Assembly (NCBI RefSeq): GCF_000156355.1
Contig: NZ_GG657899.1
Span: forward strand, 113,910-177,909
DNA: 64,000 bases
Direction: 5' to 3'
DNA from: Methylophaga thiooxydans DMS010
GTDB lineage: Bacteria; Pseudomonadota; Gammaproteobacteria; Nitrosococcales; Methylophagaceae
Shown here: one piece after another, positions 1 to 7,884 of the stretch
Numbering within the stretch: position 1 is the stretch's first letter
Layout: each line of letters begins with the position of its first letter
Notes under the pieces: generated by a model
The model's database searches: none
Told to the model about the DNA's origin: nothing
What the model saw: the letters and a program-made list of their open reading frames with translations, nothing else
Position numbers and translations under genes: made by a program

Positions 1-93
1 TTTTACAACTCGAGTGCTGTGATGGAGTTGAGGAATAGTGGTGAAGCTGACTGGCACTGCAAGCTGAAAGCAGATAGTTTAGTAGATAAGTAG
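1..93 (+). CDS. possible 3' end of an upstream gene
   Basis: Reading frame 1 is open from the window edge to a TAG at 91-93, giving 30 residues with no recognisable family. The composition (ending in KLKADSLVDK) is compatible with a protein C-terminus, but so short an open frame can occur by chance. The sequence left of the window would settle it. Confidence 0.25.
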   Translation, partial: FYNSSAVMELRNSGEADWHCKLKADSLVDK

Positions 94-160
94 TACGCCG
101 CACTAAGGCAGAATCTTGTCAGCATAATCCACTCCAGCGGTAACGGATTTGCTAAAAATG

Positions 161-191
161 TTGACAATGTTGTGTGTTAGGCTTCTATCCT
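161..191 (+). promoter_or_regulatory. candidate promoter for parE
   Basis: A perfect TTGACA lies at 161-166. The best -10 match is TATCCT at 186-191 with a 19-nt spacer, and a GATAAT at 192-197 is too far away to pair with it. The site sits about 45 nt upstream of the parE start in the only non-coding stretch before the gene. The -35 is strong and the -10 is weak. Confidence 0.35.
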
Positions 192-233
192 GATAATCTT
201 CGGTGGGGATAAATTCAAGTTGATTTCGAAACG

Positions 234-2135
234 ATGACAAATACATACGATGCCTCGGCCATTGAGGTTCTCACAGGACTTGAACCGGTACGCAAACGAC
301 CGGGCATGTACACCGACACAACCCGACCAAATCATTTAGCTCAAGAAGTCATCGATAACAGTGTGGATGAGGCAATAGCCGGTCATGCGCGCCAGTTGCA
401 GGTCATACTTCATCCTGATAATTCTCTGGAAGTGAGTGATGATGGTCGTGGGATGCCGGTAGATATGCATCCAGAAGAAGGCGTGCCCGGTGTTGAAGTG
501 ATTCTGACTCGCCTGCATGCCGGAGGAAAGTTTTCTAATAAAAACTATCGATTTTCAGGTGGGTTGCATGGCGTTGGGGTGTCGGTGGTCAATGCTTTAT
601 CATCGCGTCTGGATGTCAAAATTCGCCGCAATGCAACTGAATATCAGATTGCTTTTGAGCAAGGTGCTCTGAAAGAATCGCTTACCGAGATAGGTACTGT
701 CGGTAAACGCAATACCGGAACCACAGTACGCTTTTGGCCGGAAGCCTCGTTTTTTGATTCACCCAAATTTTTAGTTTCACGGCTGCGCCATGTACTGCGA
801 GCCAAGGCTGTCTTGTGTCCAGGCTTGATCGTGACCTTTACTGATCTTTCTGGCAAAGAAAAAGTGGAAGATCGCTGGTGCTATGAGGATGGCTTGAAAT
901 CCTATTTAGCAGTAGCGATGACCGATGAACCCTGCGTACCTGCCACGCCTTTTGTTGGCCATGTCGGCGATGATAGCGAAGAAGCTGACTGGGCGTTAAT
1001 GTGGCAATTAGAGCCGGGAGAAGTGTTAGCAGAGAGCTACGTTAACCTGATTCCTACCGCACAAGGCGGGACGCATGTTAATGGTTTGCGTTCAGGTGTG
1101 TTAGAAGCCTTACGTGAGTTTTGTGAATTTCGAAACCTGTTACCACGAGGCGTGAAACTGGCACCTGAAGATGTGTGGGAACGCTGTTGTTATGTGTTGT
1201 CAGTTAAATTAGAAGATCCGCAATTTTCCGGGCAAACCAAAGAACGATTGTCATCACGTCAGTGTGCAGGCTTTGTGTCAGGCGTCGTAAAAGATTCATT
1301 CAGCTTGTGGCTCAATCACCATGTTGAAGATGGTGAGAAGATTGCTGATCTTGCCATCAACAACGCACAATCTCGACTTAAACAAGCCAAGAAAGTCGTA
1401 CGTAAACGGGTTCAATCGGGCCCGGCTTTACCAGGCAAGTTAGCTGACTGCACCTCGCAAGATCCGGCCCGCACAGAATTATTTCTAGTGGAAGGGGACT
1501 CGGCTGGCGGCAGCGCAAAACAAGGTCGCAGTCGCGAATTCCAGGCTATCATGCCGCTACGCGGTAAAATTCTAAATACATGGGAAGTCGAACCCACACA
1601 GGTTTTGGCGTCACAGGAAGTTCACGATATTGCTGTGGCGATCGGTGTCGATCCCGGCTCAGATGATCTGGCTGGTCTGCGCTATGGCAAGATCTGTATT
1701 CTGGCGGATGCGGACTCAGATGGTGCCCACATCGCCACCTTATTATGTGCATTATTCGTCAGACATTTCCGCCCTCTGGTCGAAGCCGGTCATATTTGTG
1801 TCGCCATGCCACCTTTGTATCGTATTGATGTTGGCAAACAGATTTTTTATGCCTTGGATGATGAAGAGCGCCAGATTATTCTGGATCGGATTGAAAAAGA
1901 GAAGATCAAAGGTAAAGTGAGTACTCAGCGATTTAAAGGCCTGGGTGAAATGAATCCAATGCAATTGCGTGAAACCACAATGGCACCGGATACGCGGCGT
2001 CTTATCAGGCTAACCATCAGCGCCGAAGACGATACTATGATGACCTTGGATAAATTGTTGGCTAAAAAGCGTGCTTCCGATCGTAAATCCTGGCTTGAAC
2101 AACATGGTGATTTGGCTGATTTAGCCGCTTTGTAA
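234..2135 (+). CDS. parE: DNA topoisomerase IV subunit B
   Basis: ATPase subunit of topoisomerase IV, which with ParC unlinks daughter chromosomes. The 633-residue length fits ParE and lacks the large insertion of enterobacterial GyrB. The N-terminus has the GHKL ATP site: VIDNSVDEAIAGH, then DDGRGMP and the glycine lid GGLHGVGVSVVNAL. The C-terminal TOPRIM domain has LVEGDSAGGSA, PLRGKILN and ADADSDGAHI, so the metal-binding acidic residues are intact. The C-terminus has RFKGLGEMNP. Immediately downstream, after 21 nt, is parC, so the two are probably co-transcribed. The ATG at 234 has only a weak ribosome site, but the N-terminal sequence matches the family start. Confidence 0.97.
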   Translation: MTNTYDASAIEVLTGLEPVRKRPGMYTDTTRPNHLAQEVIDNSVDEAIAGHARQLQVILHPDNSLEVSDDGRGMPVDMHPEEGVPGVEVILTRLHAGGKFSNKNYRFSGGLHGVGVSVVNALSSRLDVKIRRNATEYQIAFEQGALKESLTEIGTVGKRNTGTTVRFWPEASFFDSPKFLVSRLRHVLRAKAVLCPGLIVTFTDLSGKEKVEDRWCYEDGLKSYLAVAMTDEPCVPATPFVGHVGDDSEEADWALMWQLEPGEVLAESYVNLIPTAQGGTHVNGLRSGVLEALREFCEFRNLLPRGVKLAPEDVWERCCYVLSVKLEDPQFSGQTKERLSSRQCAGFVSGVVKDSFSLWLNHHVEDGEKIADLAINNAQSRLKQAKKVVRKRVQSGPALPGKLADCTSQDPARTELFLVEGDSAGGSAKQGRSREFQAIMPLRGKILNTWEVEPTQVLASQEVHDIAVAIGVDPGSDDLAGLRYGKICILADADSDGAHIATLLCALFVRHFRPLVEAGHICVAMPPLYRIDVGKQIFYALDDEERQIILDRIEKEKIKGKVSTQRFKGLGEMNPMQLRETTMAPDTRRLIRLTISAEDDTMMTLDKLLAKKRASDRKSWLEQHGDLADLAAL

Positions 2136-2156
2136 TATGCAACAGAGACTTAAGTA

Positions 2157-4397
2157 ATGACTATTATCGTCGATGATTTGGAACAACAGCCGCTACGCGA
2201 CTTTACCGAGAAGGCGTATCTGGATTACTCGATGTATGTCATTCTGGATCGAGCCTTGCCGCACATTGGCGATGGTCTGAAACCGGTACAGCGTCGCATT
2301 GTCTATGCGATGTCAGAGTTAGGTCTGAGCGCTTTATCCAAACATAAAAAGTCTGCCCGTACGGTAGGTGATGTGTTGGGTAAATATCATCCGCACGGTG
2401 ATTCCGCCTGTTATGAAGCCATGGTATTGATGGCGCAGCCATTCTCATATCGTTATACCTTAATTGACGGGCAAGGTAACTGGGGGTCGATGGATGATCC
2501 CAAATCTTTTGCCGCTATGCGTTATACCGAAGCGCGTTTGGCGCCTTATGCGCAAGTGTTATTAAGTGAATTAGGTCAAGGCACGGCCGATTGGGTGCCT
2601 AATTTTGATGGCACGATGGATGAGCCCTCTCTGTTACCTGCACGGCTGCCAAATCTATTACTCAATGGCACTACTGGTATTGCGGTAGGTATGGCAACGG
2701 ATATCCCGCCACATAACCTTAGAGAAGTGGTGAGTGCTAGTCTGAAGTTACTCAAATCGCCACGCGTAACACTTGATGAACTGCTGGAAGATATTCAGGG
2801 GCCGGACTTTCCAACGGGTGCAGAAATCATTTCCAGTCAGGATGAAATCCGCAAGATTTATGAAACTGGGCATGGTTCGGTAAAACAACGCGCTTCTTAC
2901 AATAAGGAAGACGGTGAGATCATTATTGATGCCTTGCCTTATCAGGTATCCGGCGCCAAAATTCTTGAGCAAATTGCTGCCCAAATGAATGCGAAAAAAC
3001 TACCTATGGTGGCAGATTTGCGTGATGAATCTGACCATGAACATCCTGTTCGGCTGGTCATCGTGCCTCGCTCTAATCGGGTAGATATTGATAGTTTGAT
3101 GTCGCATTTATTTGCGACAACGGATCTGGAACGCAGTCACCGCGTCAATATGAACATGATTGGCATGGATGGCAGACCTCAGGTTAAAAACCTGCGCGAT
3201 ATGCTGATTGAATGGCTTGGCTACCGGGTTGAAACCGTGCGCCGTCGTTTGCAGTACCGACTGGATAAAGTGCTGGATCGGATGCACGTGCTGGAAGGTT
3301 TGTTAATTGCCTACCTCAATATCGATGAAGTCATTGCCATTATTCGACATGAAGACGATCCGAAAGCGGTGATGATGGAGCGTTTTAGCATCACTGACCG
3401 TCAGGCTGAATCGATTCTTGAATTACGCTTACGCCATTTGGCTAAGCTGGAAGAAATGAAAATCCGTGGTGAGATGGATGAACTCAGCAAAGAACGTAAA
3501 CAACTGGAGTTGTTGCTTAGTTCGGACACGCGCCTGAAAACCCTGATTCGCAAAGAACTGACCGCCGATGCAGAAAAATTTGGTGATGACAGACGCTCAC
3601 AAATTGTCGAGCGTAAAGCTTCCAAAGCGTTGGATGCCACTGAGTTATTGCCAACCGAACCGTTAACCATCGTTTTGTCAGAAAGTGGCTGGGTGAAAGC
3701 GGCGAAAGGCCATGATGTTGATCCGACATCGTTAAATTTCCGTACTGGCGATCGTTATTTGACCTCGGTCAAAGCGCGCAGTAATCAACAAATCGTTTTC
3801 CTTGATGAAACGGGTCGAAGTTACTCTTTATCCGCTCACACTTTGCCATCGGCACGCGGGCAGGGAGAGCCATTAAGCGGGCGCTTACAGTCTGCACCTG
3901 AAGTGCGCTTTGTCTCGGTGCTGGCGGTGGAAGCTGATAAAACGATTTTGCTGACAAATACGGCTGGTTATGGGTTTGTCACGACCTTGGAAAACCTGCT
4001 GGCGAAGAATAAAGCAGGTAAAGCTTTGTTTAACTTGCCTAAAGGAGCACAAATATTGCCACCTTTACTGCTTGAGGATCAGGATAATGATCAGATGGCC
4101 GTGGCATCGGGGGATGGTCGTTTATTAGTCTTTGCAGCCAGTGAAATTCCTACGTTGAATAAAGGTAAAGGGGTTCGTCTGATTAATATTCCACAAGCAC
4201 GGTTTACCGGTGGTCAGGAGTGGATGCAGTCAGTCATTATTGTGCCGCAGCAACGTAGTTTGACCCTGCATGCGGGACGACGTCATTTAACTCTGAAACC
4301 GGCGGATCTTGAACATTATGCAGGTGAACGAGGTAAGCGAGGACATAAGCTTCCACGGGGCTTACAAAAAGTAACGGGTGTTGAAGTCGCCGAGTAA
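2157..4397 (+). CDS. parC: DNA topoisomerase IV subunit A
   Basis: DNA-cleaving subunit of topoisomerase IV, 746 residues, which is normal for ParC. The N-terminal winged-helix domain carries the catalytic tyrosine in [10 protein letters not shown]. Before it lies [12 protein letters not shown], where the residues equivalent to the quinolone-resistance positions are the wild-type Ser and Glu. A GyrA-like tower and coiled coil follow. The C-terminal half is a beta-pinwheel less regular than that of GyrA and lacks a GyrA box, supporting ParC over GyrA. It follows parE on the same strand. Its product would act in the cytoplasm as a heterotetramer with ParE. Confidence 0.96.
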   Translation: MTIIVDDLEQQPLRDFTEKAYLDYSMYVILDRALPHIGDGLKPVQRRIVYAMSELGLSALSKHKKSARTVGDVLGKYHPHGDSACYEAMVLMAQPFSYRYTLIDGQGNWGSMDDPKSFAAMRYTEARLAPYAQVLLSELGQGTADWVPNFDGTMDEPSLLPARLPNLLLNGTTGIAVGMATDIPPHNLREVVSASLKLLKSPRVTLDELLEDIQGPDFPTGAEIISSQDEIRKIYETGHGSVKQRASYNKEDGEIIIDALPYQVSGAKILEQIAAQMNAKKLPMVADLRDESDHEHPVRLVIVPRSNRVDIDSLMSHLFATTDLERSHRVNMNMIGMDGRPQVKNLRDMLIEWLGYRVETVRRRLQYRLDKVLDRMHVLEGLLIAYLNIDEVIAIIRHEDDPKAVMMERFSITDRQAESILELRLRHLAKLEEMKIRGEMDELSKERKQLELLLSSDTRLKTLIRKELTADAEKFGDDRRSQIVERKASKALDATELLPTEPLTIVLSESGWVKAAKGHDVDPTSLNFRTGDRYLTSVKARSNQQIVFLDETGRSYSLSAHTLPSARGQGEPLSGRLQSAPEVRFVSVLAVEADKTILLTNTAGYGFVTTLENLLAKNKAGKALFNLPKGAQILPPLLLEDQDNDQMAVASGDGRLLVFAASEIPTLNKGKGVRLINIPQARFTGGQEWMQSVIIVPQQRSLTLHAGRRHLTLKPADLEHYAGERGKRGHKLPRGLQKVTGVEVAE

Positions 4398-4448
4398 AAC
4401 TGGTTGAAATTTGCTATCATCTAGATTCTTACTTGCCGTTTCATCGCC

Positions 4449-4922
4449 ATGCTTGATTCACCCTCAGACCAATTTGCTGTTACCGCAGTTTTACTGCGTA
4501 AACCGAGCGTTAATCGTTGGGTCAAAAACGTATGGTCGCTAGTCGGGACCTTACCCGGTTTGGACCAAAGCACGCTGACGAAGGCGTCAGAGCAAGGCGA
4601 ATTAGTCTATCTCACCGAATTGCAGTTAATACTTCACAAACAACACTGCGATGCTTATTACCTCAATTTGATGGCTGAGCAGCCCAAAGTTTATCTAGTC
4701 TGTAGTCAAGACGCGGGTGAACTTGCTCCGATGTTAATGACGGTAGATTTTGATCAAGCCGCTGCGTATATGGAAACAGGTGAAACGGTTTTAGACGCAC
4801 CCCTGGCTGATGCTTTATGTGTTTGGCTGGAACATTTTGTCGTAGCACATTACATACCGGCCGCCCCTAAAAAGCGTAAACGTCGTAAGTGGCACGATGC
4901 TGACGAGGGTGAAGCAACATGA
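4449..4922 (+). CDS. DUF3305 protein of the formate dehydrogenase cluster
   Basis: Cytoplasmic protein of 157 residues matching what I know of the DUF3305 family, which is found almost only beside Tat-type formate dehydrogenase genes. Visible features are RKPSVNRWV near the N-terminus and a very basic tail, PKKRKRRKW, followed by an acidic end. There is no signal peptide or membrane segment and no cofactor motif. It starts the FDH accessory block and overlaps the next gene by 4 nt (ATGA), indicating translational coupling. Its biochemical role is unknown. An FDH assembly role is inferred only from conserved neighbourhood. Confidence 0.85.
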   Translation: MLDSPSDQFAVTAVLLRKPSVNRWVKNVWSLVGTLPGLDQSTLTKASEQGELVYLTELQLILHKQHCDAYYLNLMAEQPKVYLVCSQDAGELAPMLMTVDFDQAAAYMETGETVLDAPLADALCVWLEHFVVAHYIPAAPKKRKRRKWHDADEGEAT

Positions 4923-5383
4923 GTCGTGAGACCGATAATGAACCCGGTTTTTTATTACGCTGGTCGCAAAGAAAGCGTCAACAAGATCCCGGATCTGATT
5001 CAGACAGCGTTCAACCACATGAGCCCTCTGTTGAGTCTAATGAAGAAAGCGCCGCCGATTCGGAAATGCCGCCACAAACAGAGCGACCTTTGCCCATATG
5101 GCAGCAAGAAGATGTTGACGCAGAAACGAAAAAAGCGGCTTTACGTAAATTATTTCGAAAACCCGAATTTAATATCCGTGATGGTCTGAATGAATATGAT
5201 GATGACTTCACGCAATTTGCCAGTCTTGGCAATATCGTGACGCATGAAATGAAGCGCATGTTAAAGCTGGCGGAAGAAAAAACGCGACCAGATGAAGCTA
5301 ATCAAGAAAAAACACAATCATCTTCAGCAGCAGAGCACACTGAGATAAAACCCAGCGATAAAGAGGACGACGGAATTGTATAA
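4919..5383 (+). CDS. DUF3306 protein of the formate dehydrogenase cluster
   Basis: Protein of 154 residues of the DUF3306 type. The N-terminus has FLLRWSQRKRQ, then a low-complexity acidic stretch. The conserved core is around residues 60-115 (LPIW, then ALRKLFRKPEFNIRDGLN and YDDDF), followed by a charged, probably disordered tail. It has no signal peptide. It overlaps DUF3305 upstream by 4 nt and the polyferredoxin gene downstream by 8 nt. The three are therefore likely made together. Family function is unknown. The strongly charged ends suggest a protein-binding role, which is inference. Confidence 0.85.
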   Translation: MSRETDNEPGFLLRWSQRKRQQDPGSDSDSVQPHEPSVESNEESAADSEMPPQTERPLPIWQQEDVDAETKKAALRKLFRKPEFNIRDGLNEYDDDFTQFASLGNIVTHEMKRMLKLAEEKTRPDEANQEKTQSSSAAEHTEIKPSDKEDDGIV

Positions 5384-6929
5384 AGCCGTGTTAGAAGCCG
5401 GAAAGAAAGTTTTCGAACCAGCAGAGTACATCGAGTTCGAGTCGGCCGGTCGATGTTTAGTGCTGGGGGATACAGTAAGCTTAAATGCTGTGTTACCTCA
5501 GCTGGCATCACTGGAGTTGTATTGTTTTAGTACTGACGATACGCCTGTTGATGCCGATGAATCAGTCACCATCATTAAACAACCGCCTTCATCGTTAACG
5601 GGCTGGTTAGGTGACTTTAAGGCTACTTTCTCTGATCATGAGCTAACGGTTGATCTGGTTTTAGATTTAAGTCCGCAGCCAAAAATCACAACAGTTGTAC
5701 CGCCACTGGGCTACTTCGCTCCCGGTGAGGATAAACAGGCGTTAGTCGAAGCCTTACAGCAGTTACCAGATTTAGTGGGGGTTTTTGATAAACCCAAATT
5801 TTTTAATTACAACGCCGATATCTGTGCACATGGACGTCGCGGTGTGAAGGGCTGCACGAACTGTATTGATGCCTGTCCGGCCGGTGCCGTTGAAAGCAGT
5901 GGTTGGGACTTAATCAATGTTAACCCTTCCCTTTGTCAGGGGTGTGGCAGTTGCACGGTTGTCTGCCCATCTGGTGCGATAAGTTATGCTTTACCCACAT
6001 TGGATATCAGCATTAATCGTTTCCGTGAGATGTTGCAAAGCTACTTTGAGCAGTCATCAGACGCGCCGCAGTTGCTGATCCATGATGAAAGTCGCGCTCA
6101 AACCTTGCTGGAAGCTTACGATTGGGCATTAGCTGACAATGTTGTGCCTTTTTCGGTTGAAGAAATAGGGGCGTTGGGTATGCCGTTCTGGTTAACGGCT
6201 TTAGCTTACGGCGTGGGACGAGTGCATGTGTGGGATGCCGGCAGTCATGACGATCATGACTGGCAAGAAGTACAAGCAAAAATTGAGGAAACCAACACCA
6301 TTGTAGCGTCACTCGGTTTTGGTCACGATCGCCTGCAATACCTTGATTATAAAGACTTCGAGTCAGTACAAAAGGCCTTGTCACAAACGGTGACGAATAT
6401 GCCGATAACTGCAGCAAAATATGCAGGCGTTGATGATAAACGTCGCATGACATCGATGGCATTAACGCACTTACATCAGCACGCACCGCAAAAAGTGACT
6501 GAGGTTAAACTCACTACTGAAGCTGCATTCGGTGAAATAGAAGTCGATAAGCAAGCGTGTACGTTATGTATGTCCTGTGTTTCGGTGTGCCCTGTCGGTG
6601 CGGTGGTCGATGGTGTGGATAAGCCGCAACTGAACTTTATTGAAGATCTGTGTGTGCAGTGCGGTATCTGCGACACTGCTTGCCCGGAAGATGCGATTAC
6701 GTTGAGTCCCCGTTATTTGTTTGAGCGTGAGCAAGCCAGACAAAAACGTATTCTCAATGAAGAAGCCATTTTTCATTGTATTGGCTGCCATAAACCGTTT
6801 GCTACGCAAAAAATGATCGATACCATGATGGAAAAATTATCAGGTCATCACATGTTTCAGGGCGCTGCTTTAGAAAGGCTAAAAATGTGCGAAGATTGTC
6901 GCGTTAAAGCCATGTTCAAAGATTCATAA
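5376..6929 (+). CDS. polyferredoxin-type 4Fe-4S protein of the FDH cluster
   Basis: Cytoplasmic iron-sulfur protein of 517 residues. Cysteines at about 150, 160, 163 and 167 and at 187, 190, 193 and 197 form one double-cluster ferredoxin module. A second lies near residues 395-440 (CTLCMSCVSVCPVGA, then CVQCGICDTACPEDA). A further CIGC motif lies near 475. The start is TTG at 5376, preceded by AGAGG at 5362-5366. Upstream in-frame alternatives would run further into DUF3306. This family accompanies DUF3305/3306 and TorD in FDH operons. It may pass electrons to or from FDH or help cofactor insertion. Neither has been shown here. Confidence 0.88.
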   Translation: MYKAVLEAGKKVFEPAEYIEFESAGRCLVLGDTVSLNAVLPQLASLELYCFSTDDTPVDADESVTIIKQPPSSLTGWLGDFKATFSDHELTVDLVLDLSPQPKITTVVPPLGYFAPGEDKQALVEALQQLPDLVGVFDKPKFFNYNADICAHGRRGVKGCTNCIDACPAGAVESSGWDLINVNPSLCQGCGSCTVVCPSGAISYALPTLDISINRFREMLQSYFEQSSDAPQLLIHDESRAQTLLEAYDWALADNVVPFSVEEIGALGMPFWLTALAYGVGRVHVWDAGSHDDHDWQEVQAKIEETNTIVASLGFGHDRLQYLDYKDFESVQKALSQTVTNMPITAAKYAGVDDKRRMTSMALTHLHQHAPQKVTEVKLTTEAAFGEIEVDKQACTLCMSCVSVCPVGAVVDGVDKPQLNFIEDLCVQCGICDTACPEDAITLSPRYLFEREQARQKRILNEEAIFHCIGCHKPFATQKMIDTMMEKLSGHHMFQGAALERLKMCEDCRVKAMFKDS

Positions 6930-6939
6930 AAGGCAAAAA

Positions 6940-7509
6940 ATGAGTGAAAACCAAGAACAGTGGCGTGCGCAGCACTACGCTTTATTAGCGACATTGTTAG
7001 CCGCACCACCGCAAATAGCCTTGTTAGACAATATTGCAGAAGTGGATGTGACCGAACCTGAGTCTGCCATGGGGCAAGCCTGGTTAGCATTACAGACCGC
7101 TGCCAAACAGGTTGAAAAAGATGCTTTGAACTCGGAGTATCACGCTTTGTTTATTGGCTTGACGCAGGGTGAAATAATTCCTTATGGCTCGTTTTATCAA
7201 ACAGGCTTTTTGAATGAAAAACCATTGGCGTTGTTACGCAAAGATCTGGCCCAGCTGGGCTTAGAGCGGCAAGACGATAAAAAAGAGCCAGAAGACCATA
7301 TCGCTGCGGAATTTGATGTGATGAGACTGATTCTATCTGCGCAAGGTACGCCCGTTGTTGATGCTTCAACATTTTTTAACAGACATATTCAGCCATGGGC
7401 GGAAAGGTTTTTTTCCGATCTGGCGGTTGCCAAGAATGCTGTTTTTTACCGAAGCGTTGCAGGATTTGCCAAGCAATTTCTCAAGTTAGAAACGCAATTA
7501 CTGAAATAG
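6940..7509 (+). CDS. TorD/DmsD-family molybdoenzyme chaperone
   Basis: Chaperone of 189 residues, mainly helical. It has the family's signature pieces: IIPYGSFYQTG (the PYxSxY-type motif) near residue 80 and EPEDHIAAEFDVM near residue 110. Proteins of this family bind the Tat signal and the apo-catalytic subunit of molybdo- or tungsto-enzymes until the cofactor is inserted. The obvious client is FdhA encoded 375 nt downstream. It begins 10 nt after the polyferredoxin gene. A promoter-like site follows the gene, so the downstream structural genes may also have their own start. Confidence 0.9.
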   Translation: MSENQEQWRAQHYALLATLLAAPPQIALLDNIAEVDVTEPESAMGQAWLALQTAAKQVEKDALNSEYHALFIGLTQGEIIPYGSFYQTGFLNEKPLALLRKDLAQLGLERQDDKKEPEDHIAAEFDVMRLILSAQGTPVVDASTFFNRHIQPWAERFFSDLAVAKNAVFYRSVAGFAKQFLKLETQLLK

Positions 7510-7540
7510 GCATTAATTTACATAATTTGTGTTGAAATGC

Positions 7541-7569
7541 TTGATACACAGGGCTAGCTGAGCGATACT
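7541..7569 (+). promoter_or_regulatory. candidate promoter for the FDH structural genes
   Basis: TTGATA at 7541-7546 and GATACT at 7564-7569 are separated by 17 nt, matching the sigma-70 layout with 5/6 and 4/6 hexamer matches. It lies in the 154-nt gap between the TorD-like gene and the Tat peptide gene, leaving a leader of roughly 90 nt. Confidence 0.4.
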
Positions 7570-7586
7570 TTATAAGTAAACCAGAT

Positions 7587-7620
7587 GTGCAAAGATGCAC
7601 GGCTTGTCTCTCTGGCAAGC
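7587..7620 (+). promoter_or_regulatory. two small hairpins in the FDH leader
   Basis: GTGCA-AAGA-TGCAC at 7587-7600 is followed directly by GCTTG and CAAGC at 7602-7606 and 7616-7620 around a 9-nt loop. Both would be in the leader of an mRNA starting near 7577 and end 34 nt before the ribosome site. Neither has a U-tract, so they are not simple terminators. A role in RNA stability or control is only a suggestion. Confidence 0.35.
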
Positions 7621-7663
7621 AACTCTTTTCATCGTATGCACATTCATTGAATTGGAGAGCGTC

Positions 7664-7870
7664 ATGAGCACCCAATCTTCCCGTTCACGCAGGGATTTCC
7701 TACAAAAACTGACTTCCGTAGTCGGCGGTACTACTGCCATTGTTGCCACATCTGGCATGGTTCAAGCTGCGCCTAGTGAGACACCGGAAAGCATTGAAGA
7801 AAAGCCCACCTCTAAGGGGTATCAGCGTACGAAGCATGTTGATACCTATTACCATCTAGCTGAATTTTAG
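7664..7870 (+). CDS. small Tat-signal protein of the FDH region
   Basis: Protein of 68 residues consisting of a twin-arginine signal (SRSRRDFLQKL, then a hydrophobic stretch ending near VQA) and a short tail, GYQRTKHVDTYYHLAEF. This matches the formate dehydrogenase region Tat-target family, always found just before FdhA. The ATG at 7664 is chosen over one at 7595 because GGAG lies 6 nt before it and because the Tat signal then begins at the N-terminus. Probably exported with, or as a tiny partner of, the FDH complex. The role is unknown. FdhA starts 14 nt downstream. Confidence 0.85.
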   Translation: MSTQSSRSRRDFLQKLTSVVGGTTAIVATSGMVQAAPSETPESIEEKPTSKGYQRTKHVDTYYHLAEF

Positions 7871-7884
7871 CCGCTGAGTTCGCC

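Noticed and set aside
6013-6486. 157-codon ORF on the minus strand
   Set aside because: Fully inside the polyferredoxin gene and with no family pattern. It is an antisense shadow.
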